Assembly (NCBI GenBank): GCA_003343705.1
Contig: QAKR01000026.1
Span: forward strand, 79,552-143,551
Reading direction: 5' to 3'
DNA from: Clostridiales bacterium
GTDB lineage: Bacteria; Bacillota; Clostridia; Oscillospirales; UBA644
DNA length: 64,000 nucleotides
Each line of letters begins with the position of its first letter. Within the stretch, counting starts at the first letter, position 1. This document shows, piece after piece, positions 8,587 to 17,579 of this stretch. Made by a program: the position numbers and the translations under genes. Below the pieces are notes generated by a model. It was given only the letters and a program-made list of their open reading frames with translations, searched no databases and was not told the DNA's origin.

Positions 8587-9825
8587 ATGTCTAAAATTAA
8601 ACAATGTGCCTTTTGTGGGCAGACAGATGCGGATCCAACCAGGCTTTTTATTGCAGGTCTTGTTGACGGTGTTTATATATGCGATGAGTGTTTGGAAACC
8701 TGTAACGATTATATTCGCTCTTATCGTGATACAGAGTCGTTAAAAAGAAAAAATAAAATAAAGATCACAATGCATACTCCGGCAGAAATTAAAAAAATTC
8801 TCGATGAGTATGTTATAGGTCAGGATGAAGCTAAAATTGCACTTTCTGTTGCTGTTTATAATCACTATAAGCGTGTTTTTACACAACCTGAAGATGACGT
8901 TGAGATAGCTAAAAGCAATGTTTTAATGCTCGGGCCTACAGGTTCTGGTAAAACACTTATGGCACAGGTCCTGGCAAAAGTTTTAAATGTTCCGTTTGCT
9001 ATTGCAGACGCAACAACACTTACCGAAGCCGGATATGTAGGCGAGGATGTTGAAAACATTCTTCTTAAGCTTCTACAAGCTGCGGATTTCGATGTTGACG
9101 CTGCTCAATACGGAATTATTTACGTAGATGAGATTGATAAAATCTCTCGTAGAAGCGAGAATACATCTATCACACGTGATGTTTCCGGTGAAGGCGTTCA
9201 ACAAGCTCTTTTAAAAATTCTTGAAGGAACTGTTTCAAATGTTCCTCCTCAAGGAGGGAGAAAGCATCCTAATCAAGAATTTATTCAGGTAGACACAAAG
9301 AACATACTCTTTATTTGCGGCGGTGCGTTTGACGGACTTGAGAAGATTATTCAAAAGCGTATGGCTGGAACAACAATCGGTTTTGAAAGCGAAGTTCGTA
9401 CTAAAAAAGAAAATGACGCAGCCTTTTACCTGCGTCAATGTGAGCCCCATGATCTCATTAAGTTCGGTCTTATTCCCGAAATTATAGGTCGTGTACCGGT
9501 AACAGTTTCGCTTGACAAGCTTGATAAAGATGCGCTAATTAAAATCCTTATTGAGCCTAAAAATTCACTTATTAAGCAATATAAGAAGCTTCTTAAAATG
9601 GATGGTGTGGAACTTGTCTTTGAAAAAGGCGCTGTTGAAGCGATTGCTGAAAGGGCTGTTGTAAGAAATACAGGGGCCCGCGGCCTTCGTTCTATTGTAG
9701 AAAATGCCATGACACAGATTATGTTTAAAGTTCCTTCTGATAAAACAATTAAAAAGGTTACGATTACACGCAGATATATTGAAAAAGGCGGAGAACCTGT
9801 ATATAAACGCGAAAAAACAGCATAA
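8587..9825 (+). CDS. clpX: ATP-dependent Clp protease ATP-binding subunit ClpX
   Basis: ClpX unfolds tagged substrates and feeds them to ClpP. The N-terminal zinc-binding domain has CAFCG at residues 7-11 and CDECLETC near residue 33. The AAA+ domain shows Walker A GPTGSGKT near residue 118, the GYVGEDVE pore loop, Walker B YVDEIDK near residue 180 and the sensor-2 motif GARGLRSI. The 412-residue length is normal. No lon gene follows, unlike in many Firmicutes; instead a bidirectional hairpin closes the operon. Confidence 0.98.
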   Translation: MSKIKQCAFCGQTDADPTRLFIAGLVDGVYICDECLETCNDYIRSYRDTESLKRKNKIKITMHTPAEIKKILDEYVIGQDEAKIALSVAVYNHYKRVFTQPEDDVEIAKSNVLMLGPTGSGKTLMAQVLAKVLNVPFAIADATTLTEAGYVGEDVENILLKLLQAADFDVDAAQYGIIYVDEIDKISRRSENTSITRDVSGEGVQQALLKILEGTVSNVPPQGGRKHPNQEFIQVDTKNILFICGGAFDGLEKIIQKRMAGTTIGFESEVRTKKENDAAFYLRQCEPHDLIKFGLIPEIIGRVPVTVSLDKLDKDALIKILIEPKNSLIKQYKKLLKMDGVELVFEKGAVEAIAERAVVRNTGARGLRSIVENAMTQIMFKVPSDKTIKKVTITRRYIEKGGEPVYKREKTA

Positions 9826-9846
9826 CAAAAAAGAGATAATTAAATG

Positions 9847-9879
9847 GCCTGTACTACAATTAAAATTTGTAGTACAGGC
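9847..9879. terminator. bidirectional terminator between convergent genes
   Basis: Two perfectly complementary 13-nt arms (9847-9859 and 9867-9879) flank a 7-nt A+T loop. The hairpin lies between clpX and the convergent serine hydrolase gene, and can serve both, although the flanking T tracts are short. Confidence 0.8.
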
Positions 9880-9914
9880 AAATTTAATGTTATTGTAATA
9901 TGCCTTATAATTAA

Positions 9915-10793
9915 TTATAACCCCTGATTTTCAAGCTCCGTAAAATACGGTAATAAATCAACTGCTCCATAAGAGTGATAAGCAACTACTCTATGTGTTT
10001 TAGGGCTGAATATTATTCTTTGGCCGAAAGCCCCAGCCATATGGTAAATGCCATGATCATGTGCTGCGATAGATCCTGATGTTCCGAACTCATCTTTGTA
10101 CTGGCTTGAATAAATATAATCAGCCCAAGTTTCGGAAAATATACGTTTTCCTTCATAAACTCCTCGATCGAGATAAAGCTGTCCTATCTTTGCCAGATCC
10201 CAGGTTTTGCAGAAAAGCCCTGTCCCACCTAAGGTGTGCCCATCAAAACAGCGTGACCAAGCATATACATGAAATCTAAGCGGTACGAAAAGCTCTTTTT
10301 GCAAGAAATTTTCAAGATCCATACCGGTTATTTTCTCAACTATTCGAGAAATTATATAATAATTTCCGTCTGCATAAACCATCTCTTTACCCGGAGTAAG
10401 GGTTATGGGTTGTCCGAGCAGAAAATGAAGAACGTCTGTTGTGTTAAAATCGTTAAAATCTTCGCCGTCAAAGTCACAACCTCGCGGTGATCCTGTTCTG
10501 TGTCTAAAAACTTGCTCGATTGTAACTTCATCCCACTTTTTATCGTACCCTTCGGGATAAAACTCTGAAAGATATTTAGATACTTTATCGTTTACATCTA
10601 CAAGCCTTCTATCACTTAAAATACCTATTGCTATACTTGTAACGGTTTTTGCTATTGAATAACAATCATGTGCAGCGTTTCCCCAATTAATTTGAACCTG
10701 TCCGGCGCCTGCATCGGTTCTTTCAACTATATTGTATATATTCAAATCCTCACTTCTTGCTTTTTCTGCAAGTTTATCAAGAAAAAGTGACAT
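9915..10793 (-). CDS. serine hydrolase (class C beta-lactamase/PBP-like)
   Basis: The 292-residue protein has the beta-lactamase/transpeptidase-like fold (PF00144). The nucleophile motif SIAK is at residues 46-49, the tyrosine motif YADGNYY near residue 146 resembles the YxN box, and HMAGAFG near the C terminus takes the place of the K/HTG box. No signal peptide is visible, so this is more likely a cytoplasmic esterase or peptidase than a resistance enzyme. The start has a strong AAAGGGGG ribosome binding site. The gene is transcribed alone and converges on clpX. Confidence 0.88.
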   Translation of the reverse strand: MSLFLDKLAEKARSEDLNIYNIVERTDAGAGQVQINWGNAAHDCYSIAKTVTSIAIGILSDRRLVDVNDKVSKYLSEFYPEGYDKKWDEVTIEQVFRHRTGSPRGCDFDGEDFNDFNTTDVLHFLLGQPITLTPGKEMVYADGNYYIISRIVEKITGMDLENFLQKELFVPLRFHVYAWSRCFDGHTLGGTGLFCKTWDLAKIGQLYLDRGVYEGKRIFSETWADYIYSSQYKDEFGTSGSIAAHDHGIYHMAGAFGQRIIFSPKTHRVVAYHSYGAVDLLPYFTELENQGL

Positions 10794-10860
10794 TTGTAGA
10801 CCCCCTTTTATAATTGTTAATAGACTAAAAATGAAGATGATAGGATAATGTAAAAAATAA

Positions 10861-10882
10861 AGGGCAACCCCAGGGCTGCCCT
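10861..10882 (-). terminator. terminator of the MutS-like operon
   Basis: The stem AGGGCA-CCC/GGG-TGCCCT (10861-10882) is followed on the minus strand by a T-rich stretch. It lies just downstream of the MutS-like gene. Confidence 0.8.
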
Positions 10883-10903
10883 TTTCTAAATTTTTATCTG
10901 GTT

Positions 10904-12481
10904 TTATAATTTTGCGGTGATACCATACTTTTCAGCAACATCGCGAGCAAATTTAGCACTTTCGGGACGTTGTCTTTCAACTACAAATACAGGTCTGTCA
11001 TTTTCAGTTTTCATTACTAATGTGTCAACTTTTGAACCGTCCTTTACTTGTGCATTGAATTCATCGGATTGTTCGCCGAGCTCTGAAAGGTCGGTTGAAA
11101 TAATACCTATTGCTTTTGCTTTTGCGGCATTTAAAATAACCTGTGAAATAATGTATGAAGCTTCTCCTGAGTTTGCACATTCAAGAGCCTGGTCAATAAT
11201 TATCATAGTGTTTTCATTAAGGTCTTTTAAAAGTGCACCGATCTTTGCGCATTCTTCTTCAACCTTTGAACGGCTCTTTTCAGCCGCTGTAATTTTCGGG
11301 CTAAGAACAAGTATGTTTTTAACAGGGCTCATAACAGCATTATCTGCTGGAACATACATACCAAGCTGGAACATTACCTGGGCAATACCTAACGCGTTTG
11401 AGAATAGCGTTTTACCGCTGCGTGAAGGTCCTGTTAAAATATATAAGCCTCCGAACTGATCAAATACTACACTGTTTGTTGCATAATCACGTGTACCTTC
11501 TTTAAGTACGTGAAGAGGATTGTAAAGACCTGTGATATGGCATTGACGTTCTTCCATTGTTTTGATTTCAGGTTTGCAAACTCTAAGTCTGAATATTCTG
11601 AGTTTTTCAACCATTGCAACGCCTGCTATGTAGAAGGAAAGTTGGTCAATTATGTTTGCAAGGAATTCGGTGTTTATTGCCATATATTCCTGAACCATCG
11701 GAGTCCATTTTTTAATAAGAGTTGTGAATACGGAATCCAGAGAAGCATCTAAAGATATAAAGAAATTATCGGCTTCTTCCGGAGTCATTCCTTTGGTTAT
11801 GCCGTCAAGCGGTGTCATGCAATAGTAGTTATCATCTTTAAAGTCCATGCGTAAAATCTTGTCCATAACATTGCCTGCTTTGAACACATCATTGTTAACT
11901 GAAAGAATACCTGCTTCTTTCGGACGCAGTTGTGCGTCGAGGTTTACGCCAAGGGTAACACTTTTAACGCCTTTAACTGTATTTGAAGCTTCGCTCATGC
12001 GTTCACGCATAGAGTTGTAGTCAGCGTTTGTTACTGTATCGTTTATAAACTTTGCAAGGTTTTTAAATCCTTCAGATTTATACTCATTTTTTGATTCCTG
12101 TAAAGCTTCGTTAAGAGAAGACATTGTATCAAAATAGAGATCCATTTCACAAATGCTGTAAAGGTGTGCAGCTGTATCGCCTTCTTTAACACGTTGATTT
12201 TTAAGGTCGATAAGCTCTATAAGGCGGGGCATTATTTTTTCAAGTGCAGCACGGAAAGTTTTGCAGGTCATAAGATCTTCAAAAATTTCCTGTCTGTATT
12301 TTATTGTGGGGATGTCATAGGTTAAATAGTCGAGAACTTTGTTTGTTTCGTTTATGCTTCCGAAAAGACGGAGCGTGCCGAAAAACAATGCATGGTCAAA
12401 CCCAAGGTCGTTATAAAACGCGGTGTTTGTAAGATTTTTTGATTTTGCTTCTTCATTAGGATAAAGTAAATCAATACTCAT
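10904..12481 (-). CDS. MutS-family-like ATPase with degenerate Walker B
   Basis: The 525-residue protein resembles the core and ATPase domains of MutS-family proteins and lacks the N-terminal mismatch-binding domain. A helical lever region fills the first 330 residues. Walker A is GPSRSGKT, near residue 350, where MutS usually has GPNMAGKS. The Walker B segment reads MIIIDQALE, with Gln in place of the usual catalytic Glu after Asp, and the following signature (CANSGEAS) keeps the spacing but not the sequence of GRGTST. It may bind ATP with slow or no hydrolysis. The gene is the second of a two-gene operon behind a small membrane protein. The function is unknown. Confidence 0.75.
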   Translation of the reverse strand: MSIDLLYPNEEAKSKNLTNTAFYNDLGFDHALFFGTLRLFGSINETNKVLDYLTYDIPTIKYRQEIFEDLMTCKTFRAALEKIMPRLIELIDLKNQRVKEGDTAAHLYSICEMDLYFDTMSSLNEALQESKNEYKSEGFKNLAKFINDTVTNADYNSMRERMSEASNTVKGVKSVTLGVNLDAQLRPKEAGILSVNNDVFKAGNVMDKILRMDFKDDNYYCMTPLDGITKGMTPEEADNFFISLDASLDSVFTTLIKKWTPMVQEYMAINTEFLANIIDQLSFYIAGVAMVEKLRIFRLRVCKPEIKTMEERQCHITGLYNPLHVLKEGTRDYATNSVVFDQFGGLYILTGPSRSGKTLFSNALGIAQVMFQLGMYVPADNAVMSPVKNILVLSPKITAAEKSRSKVEEECAKIGALLKDLNENTMIIIDQALECANSGEASYIISQVILNAAKAKAIGIISTDLSELGEQSDEFNAQVKDGSKVDTLVMKTENDRPVFVVERQRPESAKFARDVAEKYGITAKL

Positions 12482-12538
12482 TGTGTTTCCTCCAATATCT
12501 TATCAATAAATTATTTTTAACGTTTTAAGTGCGATTGC

Positions 12539-12865
12539 TTATACTCTTTGAAGTACAAACATAATAATCGGAACAATGATGCACACAACTAAATAAACAG
12601 CTAAAAGCATGATCCTTGAATATTTATAAGCATGCCACACTGCCATGAACTTGATGATCATAAAGATTACAACCATCCATAAAGGAGCCATAAATATGAG
12701 CATCAACCCACCTATACTGGTTCCGAACGAAAGCCCGGACAGTGCCCCTAAGATAAGAGCCATCGCACCAGCGAACCCCAAAAGAGATTTACGGGGTGTT
12801 CTTATAAATTTAGGCTCGTCTGGAACGTTAAATATAGTTATGCCGCTGCCTTCTTTGTCTGCCAT
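12539..12865 (-). CDS. small multi-pass membrane protein, unknown
   Basis: I do not recognise this 108-residue protein. A short polar N terminus is followed by three hydrophobic segments (about residues 30-52, 55-75 and 85-106), so it should be a small integral membrane protein. An upstream in-frame ATG at 12886 exists, but its codons cover an AGGAGG ribosome binding site that is properly spaced (9 nt) for the ATG at 12865, so I chose the latter. The gene lies 57 bp upstream of the MutS-like ATPase on the same strand with no terminator between them, which suggests that the two products work together. Confidence 0.75.
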   Translation of the reverse strand: MADKEGSGITIFNVPDEPKFIRTPRKSLLGFAGAMALILGALSGLSFGTSIGGLMLIFMAPLWMVVIFMIIKFMAVWHAYKYSRIMLLAVYLVVCIIVPIIMFVLQRV

Positions 12866-13131
12866 CTGTAAAAGCCTCCTCGACATTTTTTTTATTACAC
12901 ATTATATGATACTATAAAATATGTAAAATTTCAAGCACTTTATTAAAAATCTTATTAAGTTTATAATTATTTTCCAATTAAAGATAATTTTAATTATATT
13001 CAGGCTTGAAAATATACTTTTATTATGATAAAATATAATAGAATAACATTGACTGGATCTATAGTTTTGAAAGAATTTGTAAATATAATTAGATATAAGC
13101 AAATAAATAATCATTGAATGGAAGCTTTTTT
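12866..13131. other. A+T-rich divergent intergenic region
   Basis: This region separates the minus-strand membrane protein operon from trmL. It contains the ribosome binding site of the former, a TATAAT on the minus strand at 12901-12906 without a clear -35 box, and very A+T-rich DNA. I found no convincing RNA element, repeat or small gene in it. Confidence 0.6.
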
Positions 13132-13617
13132 ATGCATTATAATATTGTATTGGTTGAACCTGAAATACCTCAAAACACAGGAAACATTGCCCGAACATGT
13201 GCCTGTACAGGTGCATCGCTTCATATTGTTAAACCGATGATGTTTGAAATCGATGAAAAACATGTTAAAAGAGCAGGCCTTGATTACTGGCATTTGCTTG
13301 ACTTGCACATACATGAAAACCTTTCGGATTTTTTAGAGTATGCCAAAGGTTCCCCCATGCGATTGGCTTCGACAAAATCTTCTAAAAATCATACAGAAGC
13401 AACATATCCGGATGGGTGCTATATCCTTTTTGGTAAAGAAACAAAAGGTTTGCCGGAAGATCTTTTAAAAGAGCATTATGAAGATTGTGTGCGAATTCCT
13501 ATGCTGGAAACGTTAAGAAGCCTTAATTTGGCAAATTCTGTGGCAGTTGTACTTTATGAAGCTTTGCGACAAAGCGGGTTTGACGGGCTCGAACAGCAAG
13601 GGAGGTTGAGAGGATGA
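13132..13617 (+). CDS. trmL: tRNA (cytidine(34)-2'-O)-methyltransferase
   Basis: TrmL is a SPOUT enzyme that methylates the wobble ribose of tRNA-Leu isoacceptors. The 161-residue length is typical. The N-terminal signature EPEIPQNTGNIART is near residue 10, LFGKETKGLP near residue 103, and the C-terminal knot LNLANSVAVVLYEA near residue 135. The frame is open from 13114, but the first six codons are not seen in the family and the ATG at 13132 begins the conserved HYNIVLVEPE strand. Its TGA stop overlaps the ATG of the next gene (ATGA). Confidence 0.95.
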   Translation: MHYNIVLVEPEIPQNTGNIARTCACTGASLHIVKPMMFEIDEKHVKRAGLDYWHLLDLHIHENLSDFLEYAKGSPMRLASTKSSKNHTEATYPDGCYILFGKETKGLPEDLLKEHYEDCVRIPMLETLRSLNLANSVAVVLYEALRQSGFDGLEQQGRLRG

Positions 13618-14645
13618 GAAATAAAAAAGATAAATTTATTACTTTTGCTGAAATGGATCATCGTGCATATGTAAAAGATGCATTTAATCTTTTTTTAGTA
13701 ATGGGTTGTTTTATCTGTATAACACAAGCTTTATTCTCCGTACCTGTACCTACAATGTTTGATAGGTTTGCTAATAATAACTTAATTGTTTGTTTAAGGC
13801 AGTCTCTTTCAATGCTTTATCAAGGGGTTGCTCTTTATACACCGTTTTTAATCTTAGTAATTGCTAAAAACCGCTCTGCGGGAAGGTATTTTTCAAATAA
13901 AGATACTGTTGCAAAACCGGGACATTATATATTAGGTACGCTTTCTGTTACAGGCTTAGGAATTGCTATCTATTATCTTTCAACATTTATTATACTTAAA
14001 ATGACAAACGAGGGGTTTGTAATAAATGAAAGTTTACCTCTTCTCGGTAGCAACCCGCTGACATACTCTTCGTTTATAATATCGGCAACTGTAATCCCTG
14101 CATTTTTTACTGAAATTACTTTCCGGGGAATTGTAATGACAGAAATTAAAAAGGACAGTTATGTCTTTGCCGTGATAGTTGCGTCTCTTATCAACAGCGT
14201 ATCACATTTGTCTTTTTTACAAATGCCGTTTATGTTTGTGACAGGGCTTGTAAGCGGTTGGATTTGTTTAAAAACAAAAACTCTTTGGGTGTCATATGTT
14301 GCAAACGGAATAATGAACGGTGCAATTGCAGGGATTTATGTATTTAAAACAGTAAATTCAGAAGCATACAATTCTGTTATGCCGGTTCTTTCGGTTATAT
14401 GCGGTATCATCGGAATCCTAAGTCTTATAGGACTATTTATTATTTACGGGTTTAAAATTGATAAGCAAATTAAAGGGCTTTCAAAAAAAGATAGTTTAAA
14501 GGCCTTTTTCGGTGCCTTTGGGCTTTGGATATTGATATTTATAACGGTTTTTGAAGTTTTCTTTTTGTATATTAAAAAGCCAAGAAAAGAAGAAACCCCT
14601 AATTCCCCCGCGGTGGTAGAAGTTTTTAAGCAAGATCTTATATAA
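13614..14645 (+). CDS. CPBP family intramembrane glutamic endopeptidase
   Basis: The 343-residue polytopic membrane protein belongs to the CPBP/Abi family. The first family motif, ITEITFRGIV near residue 165, carries the catalytic Glu and Arg (EExxxR-like with one Glu changed). The second, INSVSHLSF near residue 195, supplies the His, and VANGIMNG near residue 230 matches the third. About eight hydrophobic segments are visible. Members process membrane peptides or confer bacteriocin immunity, but no peptide gene is adjacent. It is translationally coupled to trmL by an ATGA overlap. Confidence 0.85.
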   Translation: MRNKKDKFITFAEMDHRAYVKDAFNLFLVMGCFICITQALFSVPVPTMFDRFANNNLIVCLRQSLSMLYQGVALYTPFLILVIAKNRSAGRYFSNKDTVAKPGHYILGTLSVTGLGIAIYYLSTFIILKMTNEGFVINESLPLLGSNPLTYSSFIISATVIPAFFTEITFRGIVMTEIKKDSYVFAVIVASLINSVSHLSFLQMPFMFVTGLVSGWICLKTKTLWVSYVANGIMNGAIAGIYVFKTVNSEAYNSVMPVLSVICGIIGILSLIGLFIIYGFKIDKQIKGLSKKDSLKAFFGAFGLWILIFITVFEVFFLYIKKPRKEETPNSPAVVEVFKQDLI

Positions 14646-14655
14646 CATTCGTATT

Positions 14656-14708
14656 AAAAATACCCGCTTAAAAGAGACTGTTCAGGTCTTTTGTAGGCGG
14701 GTATTTTT
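14656..14708. terminator. terminator between convergent genes
   Basis: Arms 14656-14667 and 14697-14708 (AAAAATACCCGC and its complement) enclose a second inner stem. A-rich and T-rich ends on both sides allow it to work in both directions. Confidence 0.85.
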
Positions 14709-14721
14709 ATGCTATATTGAT

Positions 14722-16542
14722 TTATTTACTAATGAACTGATATTTATATCTTCCGCTGGGGGCGACGTCTCCGTTAATATAGAAATCCATAATATCGCCA
14801 TCATTTTGCATGTTGTCAGACCACTTAAAGTTTACGGTATATTCATCACCGGTGATACCCAACATTGTTTTAGGAATTTTAATTTGCAGTCTGTTTCCGT
14901 TAATATTATAATAAATCTTGCCTACGGTCTCCCAGTTCCAGCCTCCGGTTGAGCGTTCAAGTGTTGCCATATCCGTAGGGCTTTGGCGATTTACTATATA
15001 ATCAAAAGTCTCCCAGTTTTTATCACTGTTATTTACGTCAATCAAAAGCCTCATCCATGCATCGTCGCTACGAGGGGAAAGATTTTCCTTTGTCTTAACC
15101 ATAAAATAAATATTTTCGCTGTCTCGGGTAACTTTAGCTGAAGTTATATCGTTTCTACCTGTTGTATTGTAATAGCGGACTCCACCATACCCGTCACTGT
15201 TGCGATCGAAAGTGTTGCCCTTATATGCTGCATATTCAGGCGAAATGTTTGCCCACATATCTTCTGTTGAATTTATATCAATTACTTTTGAATCAGATGC
15301 TATAGGGGTTTGGTCGCAGCCTTTAAATTTACGGATAAAATCTACCATTTGATAGTAGTAGCTGTCTTTCAAGCTTGTTTTAGAAAACTCTATATCCCGG
15401 CTAAACTCTTTTGAGAACTGATCCGGAAATGCATTAACAGTTCCGCACCATTCTGGGAAACGCATAGCACAGCGTTCGTTCCATCCTGTAATGAATATAA
15501 ATTCGGGATCCTGCTCTATTGCATATTCAAACTGCTCTGCAAAGTGCGCACCATATTCAACTGCGTTATCACGTGTATCATACCCATTCTGAATAGTGTA
15601 CGTCCTACCGTTTACAGTAGTACTCCCTGCATTTGATGCCTGTAATCCTCCACTATGATCGCTGTTCATCGCAACACTTACAGCCATTTGCTCTTTATAA
15701 CTTTTTCCGTTTATTCTTTTATAAGCTATGTGTTGTGGGTATATGTTTGCCCATGTCCAGGATGAAGGGGTGGAAACAGCTGCATATCTGGGGTCAACAT
15801 CACGCATTGTAAAGAAATCTTTTATTTCATTATAAAATTCATACTCTTTTGAGAAAGATGCACTTCCCATGACCATAGGTTTCCCTTCATATAAAAACCA
15901 AGTATCCTTGTAAAGTCCGTCGCGATAATATCGAGAGTAAAGTGTTTCAAGTTGTATTCTTCTGTTTATTGACCCTCCGAAGCTTAAAACAAAAGAGATT
16001 TTAGGAACATTGACACCGTCATCATATGCTTGCTGGAATGTCTTGAATATAGCATCAAGGCTATTGTCAAAAAGCGTGGAGTTGTTGGTACAGTCAAAAA
16101 ATATAACATCAACCCCCGCATCAGCCAGGACTTCCGCATGACGGCGTAAAACCCATGTGTCGGTTGTAAGATAATGTCCGTAAATCGGTTCGTGCCAAGA
16201 ATGATTCATATATTCCCAGCTCCAAGCAGGATGTGTAATATCTCGCCACATATTTTCATTATTAAACGCTTCTATAATTGTTGTATTACTTACACCGAGC
16301 TCGTTTTCACGCCAGCCGGATTCATGCCAATTCCAGTAAAACATCCCAACATATTTATCTTTTTTAGCGCCTGTTTGATCATATGTTGAAATTGTTCGTC
16401 CAAGATTATCCGTCGCAACCCATGTTGATGATGTCGCTTTCTCGATAGTTGGGGTTTCTTGTTCTGCAACTGACGGTATAATTGAGAGAGAAAAGACCAG
16501 TAAAAGTATAAAGCATATTAGGAATATAAATTTATTTTTCAT
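14722..16542 (-). CDS. secreted GH99-like glycosidase with CBM9-like domain (paralogue 1)
   Basis: The 606-residue protein has a Sec signal peptide (about 1-27). Residues 60-410 look like a GH71/GH99-type TIM barrel: YVGMFYWNWH, an HxxxLADAGVDVIFFDCTN strand and FITGWNER, whose Glu after GWN is a likely catalytic or binding residue. Residues 425-606 form a beta-rich region like CBM9, ending in DFYINGDVAPSGR. GH99 enzymes act on alpha-mannan; the substrate here is unknown and the family call is by motif only. It is the last gene of a four-gene operon and its ATG shares a base with the stop of the dockerin-LRR gene. It has no dockerin of its own. Confidence 0.75.
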   Translation of the reverse strand: MKNKFIFLICFILLLVFSLSIIPSVAEQETPTIEKATSSTWVATDNLGRTISTYDQTGAKKDKYVGMFYWNWHESGWRENELGVSNTTIIEAFNNENMWRDITHPAWSWEYMNHSWHEPIYGHYLTTDTWVLRRHAEVLADAGVDVIFFDCTNNSTLFDNSLDAIFKTFQQAYDDGVNVPKISFVLSFGGSINRRIQLETLYSRYYRDGLYKDTWFLYEGKPMVMGSASFSKEYEFYNEIKDFFTMRDVDPRYAAVSTPSSWTWANIYPQHIAYKRINGKSYKEQMAVSVAMNSDHSGGLQASNAGSTTVNGRTYTIQNGYDTRDNAVEYGAHFAEQFEYAIEQDPEFIFITGWNERCAMRFPEWCGTVNAFPDQFSKEFSRDIEFSKTSLKDSYYYQMVDFIRKFKGCDQTPIASDSKVIDINSTEDMWANISPEYAAYKGNTFDRNSDGYGGVRYYNTTGRNDITSAKVTRDSENIYFMVKTKENLSPRSDDAWMRLLIDVNNSDKNWETFDYIVNRQSPTDMATLERSTGGWNWETVGKIYYNINGNRLQIKIPKTMLGITGDEYTVNFKWSDNMQNDGDIMDFYINGDVAPSGRYKYQFISK

Positions 16543-17564
16543 TATTTAACCTCCTCAAATGCAATACCCAAAGAAGTGGCAAGAGTTTCGGCATATGAAC
16601 CTTTTACGCCTTTAATAAGAGCCAAACTCTTACATTCTTTAAAGGCCGTTGAGTCACTACCTGTAACACTTGAAGGGATTGTAATTTCTGTGATTGAAGA
16701 ATAAGCAAACGCTTCTTTGTCTATATAAGTTATGCCTGTAGGAACAACTACAGATGAAAGGGCGGTACAGTAGTAATACATTCTGTATTCAATATTTGTA
16801 ATATTGTTTGTAAATACCGGATTTTTCAGAGCGTAACAGCCGCTGAAGGCATCCCATGCTCTAAGGTCAACAGTAGAGGGAATGTCAATGTTTTCGAGTT
16901 TTGTACAACAGTTAAATGCACGCATATCAATTGTTGTCACACTTGCAGGAATATTTATACTTATCAGGTTTAAACAACCTGCAAAAGCTTGGGATCCAAT
17001 ATGTGTAACGGTATCTGGGATTATAATTTTTTCAACGTTTGTTTTATAGTAAAAAGCCATTGCTTCAATACGTGTTACCTCATTCGGTATAACCACTTGT
17101 CCACCGTTGCCTTTATATTCAATAACAACAACTTCGCTTCCTCTTACCTGCATTTCAAAATCTTTAAATTGGGGCTCTTCAATAAGTTTTTCCTGTTCGG
17201 TCTTAGGTGTGAAATACTCTGTTTCTGGGTCATACTCCATAGGCTGATCGTCAAAAAGCGGAAAAATAGGCAGCTTCTCTTTCCCAGCAACACACCTGAA
17301 AACTTTCATTGTATCGGAAAGTTCAATTTTCCCACTCTTATCAAGATCTCCTACTTTTACCGTAAAAGTATCAAAGGTGTCTTTGCCTGCAGTAAAACGG
17401 AACATCATCATAGCATCAACGAGCTCTATTGATCCACTGTAATCTACATCTCCGTTTTTGGTGAATTTCTTGTCAGCCTCAGGCTGTGGAAATGCGTTTA
17501 ACGCAAAAACCGTAATTGACGCAATCAAAACTAATATTATTACGGACGTTATTATTTTTTTCAT
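16542..17564 (-). CDS. secreted dockerin plus leucine-rich-repeat protein
   Basis: The 340-residue protein has a signal peptide (about 1-24) and then a type I dockerin at residues 38-95 with two calcium-binding repeats, DVDYSGSIELVD (39-50) and DLDKSGKIELSD (73-84), each followed by a helix ending in AGK. Residues 150-325 carry BspA/LRR_5-type repeats such as IPDTVTHIGSQAFAGC. The N-terminal dockerin is unusual, since most dockerins are C-terminal. The protein probably docks on a cohesin and offers an adhesive or binding surface. It lies between GH99-like paralogues, 15 bp from one and overlapping the other by one base. GAGGAGG precedes the start. Confidence 0.85.
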   Translation of the reverse strand: MKKIITSVIILVLIASITVFALNAFPQPEADKKFTKNGDVDYSGSIELVDAMMMFRFTAGKDTFDTFTVKVGDLDKSGKIELSDTMKVFRCVAGKEKLPIFPLFDDQPMEYDPETEYFTPKTEQEKLIEEPQFKDFEMQVRGSEVVVIEYKGNGGQVVIPNEVTRIEAMAFYYKTNVEKIIIPDTVTHIGSQAFAGCLNLISINIPASVTTIDMRAFNCCTKLENIDIPSTVDLRAWDAFSGCYALKNPVFTNNITNIEYRMYYYCTALSSVVVPTGITYIDKEAFAYSSITEITIPSSVTGSDSTAFKECKSLALIKGVKGSYAETLATSLGIAFEEVK

Positions 17565-17579
17565 GAAAAAATCCTCCTC

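Noticed and set aside
9915..10793. A beta-lactam resistance gene
   Set aside because: The protein has no signal peptide and its third motif differs from that of true class C beta-lactamases; it fits general serine hydrolases better.
10917..11459. A 180-residue open frame antisense to the MutS-like gene
   Set aside because: Composition mirrors the codons of the opposite strand; no start signals and no neighbours on that strand.
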